Shown: positions 57,411 to 64,000 of the stretch, piece by piece
How positions within the stretch are numbered: position 1 is the stretch's first letter
How the letters are laid out: each line of letters begins with the position of its first letter
NCBI RefSeq assembly: GCF_001426665.1
Contig: NZ_LMEY01000005.1
Coordinates: 1 to 64,000 of the forward strand
DNA length: 64,000 nt
Reading direction: 5' to 3'
From: Rhizobium sp. Root1334
Lineage (GTDB): Bacteria > Pseudomonadota > Alphaproteobacteria > Rhizobiales > Rhizobiaceae
Position numbers and translations under genes: made by a program
The notes under the pieces: generated by a model
Database searches by the model: none
The model's input: the letters and a program-made list of their open reading frames with translations, nothing else
What the model was told of the DNA's origin: nothing

Positions 57411-58172
57411 TTAGCCGCGGTGAGCAGCGGTCTTCGCGAAGAGCGATACAGCGTCCGAACCCGCCGCTATGCGGAACGGTGAAGACCCATCGGTCACTGC
57501 TCGCCAAATTGCCTCGGCCACGTCATTTGCACTGGTAACTTCACCCGGCTCTTGGGACGCTCTGGAAAACACCTGCTTCGCCCAGTCGGCATATGCCTCT
57601 GGTATACCGTTTTGCGAGCGCGCACGGGCGGTCGCACTGAAAGACGTCTGCGGCGCTCGCCCTGGCATGACAACTCGCACTCGTACACCAAAGGGTTCCA
57701 ACTCAAGCGCAAGATTTTCACTGAATGCTTCAATGGCCGCTTTGCTGGCGGTGTAGGCGGACAGCATTGGAAACGGTTTCAGCGTTACGGCGGATGATAC
57801 ATTGACGACCACGCCCGATCCTCGTTGGCGAAAGCCCGGCAACACGGCTTGTGTCATCGCCATGGTCCCGAATGTATTGAGCTCGAATATCTGCCGCGTA
57901 TCGTCAACCGAGACGCCTTCGAGAGCGCCCATTAGGCCAGCGCCCGCATTGTTGACCAAAGCATCGACAGGTCCAGCTTCTCGCATGGCGCTGGCTATGC
58001 TTTGGGCGTCAGTCACATCGAGGGCGATGATATGAAGCCGTTCTGATTTCGGTAGCAGGTCCGCACGTGGTGTGCGCATCGTGGCGATTACATTCCAGTC
58101 GCGATCGAGAAAATAGCGAGCAGTCTCTAAGCCGAAGCCGGATGAACTGCCGGTGATGAGTATCGTATTCAT
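57411..58172 (-). CDS. Short-chain dehydrogenase/reductase
   Basis: A 253-residue classical SDR with all hallmarks: TGSSSGFG cofactor loop, Asp of ALDVTD, NNAGAG, Ser in VVNVSSAV, and YTASKAA (YxxxK). It would oxidise or reduce a small alcohol or ketone. ATG 58172 is preceded by AGGAG; the listed longer frame is spurious. It lies 85 bases after the alpha/beta hydrolase on the same strand, and both are likely under the TetR protein at 59271. Confidence 0.92.
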   Translation of the reverse strand: MNTILITGSSSGFGLETARYFLDRDWNVIATMRTPRADLLPKSERLHIIALDVTDAQSIASAMREAGPVDALVNNAGAGLMGALEGVSVDDTRQIFELNTFGTMAMTQAVLPGFRQRGSGVVVNVSSAVTLKPFPMLSAYTASKAAIEAFSENLALELEPFGVRVRVVMPGRAPQTSFSATARARSQNGIPEAYADWAKQVFSRASQEPGEVTSANDVAEAIWRAVTDGSSPFRIAAGSDAVSLFAKTAAHRG

Positions 58173-58257
58173 GTGAAACTCCTGTTGTGCTGATATGGAG
58201 CGGGCGCTGTGGGATTTCGCGAGATGTGGAGGGGGCGATAGGGGTGTCTCAGTCGGT

Positions 58258-59193
58258 CTACTTTGTTTCCACTCTCCCTTCCGGTGCCGTTTCTGCCGCC
58301 AGCTTGGCGGACGCTGCGGCGAACGCGGGATTGTCGGGGTAGAGCGCAGTACGCAGAAACGCGGTTGAAAGACGCTGGATTGCGGCGACACGCTCAGGGC
58401 GCTCGTCCGTCGTCTCACGTGCCTCGTAGCCCGGTATTCCGCCCAGCGCATGCTCGCCGCCAAAGGCCGTGAAGAGCGCCTTTGGCGAGGGGCTGTGGTC
58501 ATAGGCGTCACGCCACCAGTCTGGGCCACGAACGGTCAGACCGCCTTGGTCATGATCGCCCACGACGACTAGGGTTGGGGCCGTCATGCTTGAATAGTCG
58601 GGATACAAGAACGGAAATGCGCGCGCTGCGTGCTGGGTTAGGTCTCTGCCGCTGCCCGGCACCGCCAGCAAGACGCCTGCCTTCACTCTGTCATCCCTGC
58701 GGTTGATGATTGAACCGTTGCCCGGGTCAGGATGGCGCGCACCGAGAAAGCTACTGGCGGTCTGCCCGCCCCAAGAATGCCCGGCGACTGCGATCCGCGC
58801 GCGATCCAGCCGGCCGCGAATGATGGGTGTTTCGCGTTCGATATGGTCAATTCCATCCAGAATATCCGCGAGGTCCTGCTCCCGAAAGCGCCAGAGATTT
58901 GGACGACGGGGATCGTCCGGGGAAAGGCCGAGCACGCGCGAGTCCAGATGCGTCGGCTGGATCACGACAAAACCGTGGGCTGCCCAGTATTCCACAAGGG
59001 GCCCATATGCATGAAGCGACTGACCGTTGCCATGAGAGAACAGAATGGTGGGTAGGTTCTCGCCGATAGCTGGTGCAGAAACCTTGAGATGCAGATCAGT
59101 GCCCCGGTTCGGCGAAGGCAGTTTGATTGGTGCGATCGAGATAACGGGGGATACCTGGGCATCTCCGTCGACTTCGTGAAGCGGGCTGGTCAT
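58258..59193 (-). CDS. Alpha/beta hydrolase (PETase / PAF-acetylhydrolase-like)
   Basis: A 311-residue hydrolase with the oxyanion motif FSHGNGQSLHAYG, nucleophile Ser140 in AGHSWGGQTAS, Asp in VVGDHDQGGL and His in FGGEHALGG. The fold branch includes chlorophyllase-like and dienelactone-type enzymes; no signal peptide is visible. Divergent from a TetR gene with two clear operators in the 77-base gap, so expression is probably induced by a ligand of that regulator. Confidence 0.88.
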   Translation of the reverse strand: MTSPLHEVDGDAQVSPVISIAPIKLPSPNRGTDLHLKVSAPAIGENLPTILFSHGNGQSLHAYGPLVEYWAAHGFVVIQPTHLDSRVLGLSPDDPRRPNLWRFREQDLADILDGIDHIERETPIIRGRLDRARIAVAGHSWGGQTASSFLGARHPDPGNGSIINRRDDRVKAGVLLAVPGSGRDLTQHAARAFPFLYPDYSSMTAPTLVVVGDHDQGGLTVRGPDWWRDAYDHSPSPKALFTAFGGEHALGGIPGYEARETTDERPERVAAIQRLSTAFLRTALYPDNPAFAAASAKLAAETAPEGRVETK

Positions 59194-59215
59194 GATACGA
59201 TACCTTCAAGATTAA

Positions 59216-59259
59216 ACGGATCAGCGATCCGTATTGTGTTATACGGAACATTGATCCGT
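59216..59259. promoter_or_regulatory. Paired TetR operators
   Basis: ACGGATCAGCGATCCGT (59216-59232) and ACGGAACATTGATCCGT (59243-59259) are 17-bp inverted repeats, the first with perfect 7-base arms, centred 27 bases apart. They fill the gap between the divergent hydrolase and TetR genes and should overlap both promoters. Confidence 0.8.
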
Positions 59260-59270
59260 TTATCAAGTGG

Positions 59271-59921
59271 GTGTGGCTGACTGTGTCTCAATCTGACGAA
59301 GTGGTGGATCCTGCGACCGCGGGGAGCGTTAAATCCGCGTCCCCAGCACCGCGAATGCGCGCCGACGCTCGTAAGAATGAGGAAGCAGTCTTGGAAGCAG
59401 CCAAGATCGTTTTCGCCCGTTCGGGTGTAGATGCACCCATCCGGGAGATTGCCGCACAAGCAGGTGTCGGACTTGGGACACTATATCGCCGATTTCCAAC
59501 CCGAGCCGATCTGGTAGCTGCGGTCTTTCGCCGCGAAGTCGATGCGTGCGCCGATGCCGCGACAACACTTGCCTCAGAGCGTTCGCCTGGTGACGCATTG
59601 GGAGCTTGGCTGATGCTCTATACGCACTTCCTAGCGACAAAGCAGGGGTTGGCCGCCGCACTCCATTCCGGTGATGCAGCTTTTGCCAGTTTGCCTGACT
59701 ATTTCCGAGGTCGGTTTGAGCCGGCACTATCCATGTTGCTGGATTCTGCGGCCCAGGCGGGTGAAGTTCGCACCGACGTCGCGCCCTATGACCTACTGCG
59801 CGGGATTGGCAATCTCGCTGTAGCATCGGGGGAGGATGGAGCCGCGCATATTGAACGCATGCTCATGCTGCTGCTTGATGGTCTGAAGTCCGTGAAGTCC
59901 GTGAAGTCCTCGAGGACATGA
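59271..59921 (+). CDS. TetR-family regulator with C-terminal VKS repeats
   Basis: A 216-residue regulator: helix-turn-helix near residues 40-85 (APIREIAAQAGVGLGTLYRR FPTRADLV) followed by a ligand-binding helical domain. The tail contains a 9-bp unit (GAAGTCCGT) repeated about three times at 59885-59911, encoding KSVKSVKS, a likely slippage site. Starts GTG 59271 or GTG 59283; no clear ribosome site decides. It sits directly beside the two operators at 59216-59259. Confidence 0.88.
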   Translation: MWLTVSQSDEVVDPATAGSVKSASPAPRMRADARKNEEAVLEAAKIVFARSGVDAPIREIAAQAGVGLGTLYRRFPTRADLVAAVFRREVDACADAATTLASERSPGDALGAWLMLYTHFLATKQGLAAALHSGDAAFASLPDYFRGRFEPALSMLLDSAAQAGEVRTDVAPYDLLRGIGNLAVASGEDGAAHIERMLMLLLDGLKSVKSVKSSRT

Positions 59922-60178
59922 AGGGCCTGTGCCATGAATGTGTATTCAGAGTTCGTCTCTCAGTTCCGGGGCAATCGCTAATCACGCGGAGATATGCCGC
60001 ACGGCAGTTGCCGCGACGGGCAGCTGCATCGAGCTTGTCGTTTTGCTACACGAGTCCCGTTCCGCCAGTAAGGTCAACTGTGAGATTGGAGTCCATTTCG
60101 TACGGGACTAAAAGTGAGAGCATTGGGCGATTTTCATGAAGTTGCTTATGCAGTCACAATGAGAACAAGCCCAGCATT

Positions 60179-60796
60179 TCATCCTGGATAGATGCCGTGC
60201 GCCATTGGCTCCCGTGCTTTGGCGACCTGCAATGCTTCGTTTGCAATGTCCTGCAGCTCTTCAGGGGTGGCCCCGTCGCGGGCTTGAGTGGAAAGCCCTA
60301 GCAGCACTGTCATCAGATAGCGAGCAAACGATGCAGCCCTTTCGGGTGTCAGCCACGCTTGAAGTTTGAGCGCTATCGTGTCCCGCAGGAGTTTCCGGCG
60401 TTCTGCCAGTTCAAGGGCGAGTTCTACGTGATCCTCGCCACACTGAAGCATCCCACTTGATATCATGCAACCTCCCTCCCCATGAGGGTCAGTGACGGCG
60501 TTTACCGCATGCTTGAGAAAGTTCTCGATTGCCTCGGAGAAACTGGTCGTCGGATCCATGTCTCCGAATGCATTTGGCATACGGGTATATCGATCGAGCG
60601 CTTCACGGTAGAGACCAGCTTTGCTGCCAAATGCAGCATACAGACTGGGGGGAGCGATCCCGATTGCTGACGTCAGGTCTGTGAGAGAGACGCCTTCGAA
60701 ACCATGCCGCCAAAACAGGCGCATAGCGACATCCACCGCGTGATCCCGATTAAATGTGCGAGGCCCGCTCCGGCGCCTGTTTTTCAGCTTATCCAT
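60179..60796 (-). CDS. TetR-family regulator
   Basis: A 205-residue protein: N-terminal DNA-binding domain (AMRLFWRHGFEGVSLTDLTS, GIAPPSLYAAFGSKAGLY) and an AcrR-type C-terminal domain with a TetR_C-like LLGLSTQARDG end. ATG 60796 lies inside the palindrome TAGTGATCACTA, so the protein bound there would block its own expression. It is divergent from an exported hydrolase that carries a second, longer copy of the palindrome. Confidence 0.9.
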   Translation of the reverse strand: MDKLKNRRRSGPRTFNRDHAVDVAMRLFWRHGFEGVSLTDLTSAIGIAPPSLYAAFGSKAGLYREALDRYTRMPNAFGDMDPTTSFSEAIENFLKHAVNAVTDPHGEGGCMISSGMLQCGEDHVELALELAERRKLLRDTIALKLQAWLTPERAASFARYLMTVLLGLSTQARDGATPEELQDIANEALQVAKAREPMAHGIYPG

Positions 60797-60861
60797 AGTG
60801 ATCACTAAAAACATGTTGAAGAAGAATGGCAAGTGCCTAGTTTGTAGTGATCACTACAAAC
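60796..60861. promoter_or_regulatory. Two GTGATCAC palindromes, probable TetR operators
   Basis: TAGTGATCACTA (60796-60807) and TTTGTAGTGATCACTACAAA (60841-60860, extended to a perfect 22-bp palindrome at 60840-60861) share the core TAGTGATCACTA. One overlaps the regulator's start codon and the other precedes the hydrolase gene by 18 bases. Confidence 0.85.
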
Positions 60862-60878
60862 AGAGAAGATCTGGTGAA

Positions 60879-61844
60879 ATGTCGTTCAGGAATACAGCAT
60901 TCGAGGCGTGCCAGAGTGAGCGTAAACGGCGTGAGGGTATGCGCGGTCGCTATGCGACGCTGATGTCCGGGTGTTTGGTCGCCGTCTCGATGATGGTTGC
61001 TTCGGTGGCTGCCAAGGCTGCGGAAAAGAACTACATCCTGGTATCACCGGACGGCGTTGAAATCGCCGTACAGGAATTCGGAAATCCATCTGGTCCGCCC
61101 ATCATCTTCATTCACGGACTGCTTGGCAGTCATGGAAACTGGGAGAGCCAGGTCAAAAGCCCTGAGCTCTCGCGCTTCAGACTGATCACCTTCGATCTCC
61201 GCGGCCACGGGTTGTCGGGCAAGCCGGACGAGGGTGCTGCCTATGGAAACGCACGCCGCTGGGCTGATGATCTGCATACGGTCGTGAAAGCGACTCAGGT
61301 GAAGAGCCCTGTTCTCGTTGGATGGTCGCTAGGCGGCGCAGTCATGACCAATTATGTCGCGACCTATGGTGACGATCACCTCGGTGGTTTGTTTTATGCC
61401 GCAGGGGTCGTTGAACTGTCGCCACAGTTGATGACAGCGCATCCTGACGTATACGGCGGCCTTGCTTCTGACGACGCGAAGGTTCGCTTTGACGCGACGC
61501 GCAAATTTCTGGCGCTGTGCTTTGCCAGGCAACCGGATGAGGTGACTTTTGATCGTCTTCTTTCGAATGCCGCAATGTCTTCGTTGACAATGGTTCAGCA
61601 CACGCCATCGATGCCGGTCTTGGCGGCCGATGCGTTACCCAGGGTAAAGGTCCCGGTGATTATGCTCTATGGTGAAAAGGACGCACTGGTGATGGCCAAT
61701 GCGAGCATCGAACGTGCCACTACTCTCAATCCAGCGATAGACGCGATGATTTACACCGACTCGGGGCATGCGCCGTTCCTGGAAGAAGCGCAACGTTTCA
61801 ACCTCGATCTGGTTGAGTTCCGCGACAGAATTCCGATGCGGTAA
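60879..61844 (+). CDS. Exported alpha/beta hydrolase
   Basis: A hydrolase of up to 321 residues. A hydrophobic segment (YATLMSGCLVAVSMMVASVA) gives an export signal, then the catalytic domain: IFIHGLLGSHGNW, nucleophile Ser150 in GWSLGG, Asp in GEKDALV and His in SGHAPFLEE, close to haloperoxidase/esterase relatives. ATG 60879 fits an AGAAG site; ATG 60939 would give a more usual signal peptide, with a ribosome site that is too close. It is probably repressed by the divergent TetR protein. Confidence 0.85.
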   Translation: MSFRNTAFEACQSERKRREGMRGRYATLMSGCLVAVSMMVASVAAKAAEKNYILVSPDGVEIAVQEFGNPSGPPIIFIHGLLGSHGNWESQVKSPELSRFRLITFDLRGHGLSGKPDEGAAYGNARRWADDLHTVVKATQVKSPVLVGWSLGGAVMTNYVATYGDDHLGGLFYAAGVVELSPQLMTAHPDVYGGLASDDAKVRFDATRKFLALCFARQPDEVTFDRLLSNAAMSSLTMVQHTPSMPVLAADALPRVKVPVIMLYGEKDALVMANASIERATTLNPAIDAMIYTDSGHAPFLEEAQRFNLDLVEFRDRIPMR

Positions 61845-61925
61845 GCACTCGTCTCAACAAGAGACCCCGGTAATGCCAGGGATGACAGACGAATGCGTAC
61901 AAGCCAGCCAAGAACTGGTGACGGT

Positions 61926-62834
61926 CTATTCGCTTCGATTTGATTGCAGAGCCGCGCGTAGCCGTGGCGTGGCGAAATCGATGAGCGCACGAAGCTTGAG
62001 TGGCATTATCGCGCTCGGCAGATAAATCAGATGTACTGGCGATGCCGGAAGCTCGTATTGTTCGAGGACAGGCATGAGCAGTCCTTGCCCAACCAGATTG
62101 CTGGCCTGATATGACATCACCCGCGTCAAGCCGAGACCAGAAGCCGCCGCATCGACGGCGGCTTCTGCGGTGTTAACAGACAGTCGAGGCCGAATATCGA
62201 CGGAAAATGTCTGTTTGCCATCGCTGAACTGCCAAGACCGAGAGGATTGGACGCCCTCAAAAGCGATGCATTGCTGGTCACTCAGATCATAGGGTGTCAG
62301 TGGCTGGGTATTTCGCTGCAGATATTTCGGGCTCCCGTAGACACGGCTTCTTATCGCTCCGAGCCGTAGCGCCATTAAGCTCGAGTCCGCCAGATCACCG
62401 ATACGCAACGCGAGGTCGATCTGGTCCTCCACCAGATTGCTGTTCCGATCGCCGAGCGTCAGTCTCATATTGATCTCGGGAAACGCCCTCAGAAAATCCG
62501 TCACCACAGGCAGGACGTGCAGGCGGCCAAACACGATCGGTGCAGTCATCGTGAGATCGCCTTTTGGGGTCAGGTATTCCCCTGACACCCGCCGCTCAGC
62601 CTCATCAATACGTTCCAGAATGTCTTTTGCAGCACTCAAATACAACCGACCTGCATCCGTGAGGGCGACATTGCGGTTTGTTCTTATGATCAATTTCGCG
62701 CCGAGCAGCCTTTCCATCTCCCCTATCTTTCGACTGACAGTAGGCAATGGTGAGTGAAGCGCTCTGGCCGCGGCCGAAAGGCTGCCGGTCTCAACCACTT
62801 TGAGAAAGAGGCGCATCGCGTCAATTCGATCCAT
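61926..62834 (-). CDS. LysR-family regulator
   Basis: A 302-residue LysR protein of the CrgA/AaeR-like branch: helix-turn-helix MRLFLKVVETGSLSAAARAL with TVSRKIGEMERLLGAKLIIR, then the effector domain (LPVVTDFLRAFPEINMRLTL). Divergent from a glutathione transferase gene with 118 bases between starts, the classical arrangement for autoregulation and control of the neighbour. Confidence 0.92.
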   Translation of the reverse strand: MDRIDAMRLFLKVVETGSLSAAARALHSPLPTVSRKIGEMERLLGAKLIIRTNRNVALTDAGRLYLSAAKDILERIDEAERRVSGEYLTPKGDLTMTAPIVFGRLHVLPVVTDFLRAFPEINMRLTLGDRNSNLVEDQIDLALRIGDLADSSLMALRLGAIRSRVYGSPKYLQRNTQPLTPYDLSDQQCIAFEGVQSSRSWQFSDGKQTFSVDIRPRLSVNTAEAAVDAAASGLGLTRVMSYQASNLVGQGLLMPVLEQYELPASPVHLIYLPSAIMPLKLRALIDFATPRLRAALQSNRSE

Positions 62835-62861
62835 TTTTTCCTTCCAGGAAATGAGAGGATG

Positions 62862-62892
62862 ATTATCAATTGTTGTAGCTACTGCAGATAAT
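62862..62892. promoter_or_regulatory. Inverted repeat in the LysR / GST promoter gap
   Basis: ATTATC (62862-62867) and GATAAT (62887-62892) are inverted arms with 19 bases between them, in the gap shared by the two divergent genes. A LysR-type site is possible, but the short arms make this tentative. Confidence 0.4.
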
Positions 62893-62952
62893 TGGAAGGA
62901 GGTAGGTTGGTGTCAATGTCGTGGCTGACTATTGAAACCTTGGAGTGTTGCT

Positions 62953-63564
62953 ATGAAACTCTACCATCTTCCGCTTTCGGGACACGCTCATCGCGCAGTT
63001 CTCTTCCTCTCTTTGATTGCTCAGAAGGCTGAGCTCATCGAAGTGGATCTCGCCAACGGAGAGCACCGCACCGCAGAATATCTGAAGCTGAATCCATTCG
63101 GTCAGGTGCCCGTGCTGGATGACGGCGGGTTTGTGGTAAACGATTCCAACGCCATCCTTGTATATCTCGCGACGAAACTTGGCCGGAAAGACTGGTTGCC
63201 GGACGACCTGCAAACATTGGCCAGGATCCAGAAATGGCTTTCGGTCGCCGCCGGAGAGATTGCCTATGGACCTTGCGCGGCAAGGTTGATTACCGTGTTC
63301 GGTGCCGATTTCCGGGCCGAAGAGGTCATTGCGCGCGCGCATCGAATTCTCAGTCTGATTGAGCTGGAGCTTGAACAACATTTGTTCATCGTTGGCGACA
63401 AGCCGACGATCGCTGACGTGGCACTCTACAGCTATATCGCGGGAGCGCCCGAAGGGAACGTGGACCTGATGCCTTACGCGAATGTTCGTCAGTGGTTGGC
63501 TCAGATCGAGGCGCTTCCCGGCTTTGTCGAATTTCCCAAGACTATCGCAGGCCTCAGAACCTGA
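62953..63564 (+). CDS. Glutathione S-transferase
   Basis: A 203-residue transferase: N-terminal thioredoxin-like domain ([40 protein letters not shown] with the cis-Pro and Ser that bind glutathione), C-terminal helical domain with the capping motif [12 protein letters not shown]. It would conjugate or reduce electrophiles. GGAG precedes ATG 62953. It is followed 42 bases on by a flavin/PNPOx-type gene, so the two probably form an operon. Confidence 0.93.
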   Translation: MKLYHLPLSGHAHRAVLFLSLIAQKAELIEVDLANGEHRTAEYLKLNPFGQVPVLDDGGFVVNDSNAILVYLATKLGRKDWLPDDLQTLARIQKWLSVAAGEIAYGPCAARLITVFGADFRAEEVIARAHRILSLIELELEQHLFIVGDKPTIADVALYSYIAGAPEGNVDLMPYANVRQWLAQIEALPGFVEFPKTIAGLRT

Positions 63565-63606
63565 GCTTTACGTTCTGGGCGAGGCCGCCATCATCATGGA
63601 GGTGAC

Positions 63607-64000
63607 AATGTCAGAAGGTGCAAGATTCGTTGCTTCGCCTTGGCATGAAGGCGAACTCGAATTGCAGCGGAGCATCGGTGTCGTCGATCAGATGGACGTC
63701 GTCGGCCGCAGAGTCCTTCGGCCCTTCCTGCTAGATCAGCATCGGGAGTTCTTTCCCCTTTTGCCTTTCATCGCGATAGGGGCGGTGGATCCGGATGGTC
63801 TGCCTTGGGCAACTATTCGCGCCGGGAAGCCGGGTTTCCTGCATTCTCCTGATCCTTTGTTGCTTGCAATCGAGGCCCGTCGCGACTGGACTGATCCGGC
63901 CGAAAGGGGGATGGAGAATAGCGACCCTATTGGTCTGGTCGGTGTCGATCTCGTCACCCGACGCCGGAACCGCCTGAACGGAACGGTGCAACGCCAGAGC
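63607..64000 (+). CDS. Pyridoxamine-phosphate-oxidase-like protein, N-terminal part (runs off window)
   Basis: From ATG 63607, behind GGAGG, the frame is open to the window end (131 codons): WHEGELELQRSIGVVDQMD, then DQHREFFPLLPFIAIGAVDP, DGLPWATIRAGKPGFL. This resembles the FMN-binding split-barrel N-terminus of PNPOx-family proteins, which often continue into a ferredoxin-reductase-type module. It follows GST in one operon. The C-terminus and true architecture are outside the window. Confidence 0.75.

Noticed and set aside
57411-58529. A 372-codon form of the SDR
   Set aside because: The first 119 codons lie outside the SDR fold and overlap the hydrolase; a ribosome site fits ATG 58172.
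1-64000. CRISPR arrays, integron cassettes, prophage modules
   Set aside because: No regularly spaced repeats, integrase or phage structural genes were seen in the window.

Overview
The window looks like an accessory stretch of an alphaproteobacterial genome, most probably Rhizobiaceae (Rhizobium/Agrobacterium group), perhaps from a large plasmid or second chromosome. The grounds are moderately high GC, chemoreceptors ending in a W-x-x-F tail, the layout of the inositol genes, and a high density of insertion-sequence remnants with no ribosomal, tRNA or replication genes. The assignment is inferred from gene content; no marker gene is present.

Region 1 (1-3.2 kb) holds a succinate-semialdehyde dehydrogenase gene broken by a 101-bp tandem duplication, a tRNA-like repeat, and a 5'-truncated chemoreceptor followed by an overlapping cheW. 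Region 2 (3.3-15.3 kb) is an inositol-type catabolic regulon. It has iolD-iolC-iolB-iolJ on the minus strand, a divergent dehydrogenase/IolE-like/dehydrogenase operon, a LacI repressor and a three-gene sugar ABC transporter. The same 16-bp operator, TTGCAATCGGTTGCAA, lies in both divergent promoter regions, which ties the genes to the LacI protein.

Region 3 (15.5-28.2 kb) carries a membrane chemoreceptor, a LysR gene divergent from a dabB-dabA inorganic-carbon uptake operon, a GAF-PAS-GGDEF-EAL signalling gene split by a 1-nt deletion and an in-frame amber codon, and a soluble PAS-PAS chemoreceptor. Region 4 (28.4-29.4 kb) is a pile of IS relics (IS21, IS110, IS3). Region 5 (29.8-34 kb) has an alpha/beta hydrolase, an ankyrin protein with an epoxide hydrolase, and a TetR gene. 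Region 6 (34.2-37.5 kb) is a complete IS21-type element next to an older istB remnant; the element abuts the surviving tail of a quinone reductase gene.

Region 7 (37.5-44.9 kb) is a flavin monooxygenase gene followed by six genes on the minus strand: isochorismatase-like hydrolase, XapX membrane protein, haloperoxidase-like hydrolase, Tat-exported amidohydrolase, DoxX protein, and an MFS exporter fused to a monooxygenase-like domain. Region 8 (45.4-50.5 kb) has a LacI regulator, two overlapping paralogous AraC genes, and an IS30-type element sitting inside a second copy of the tRNA-like repeat. Region 9 (50.9-64 kb) is a run of regulator/enzyme pairs (AraC, TetR, LysR beside aldo-keto reductase, NmrA, SDR, hydrolases and glutathione transferase). 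Several have clear palindromic operators, and together they suggest an inducible stress or detoxification repertoire.
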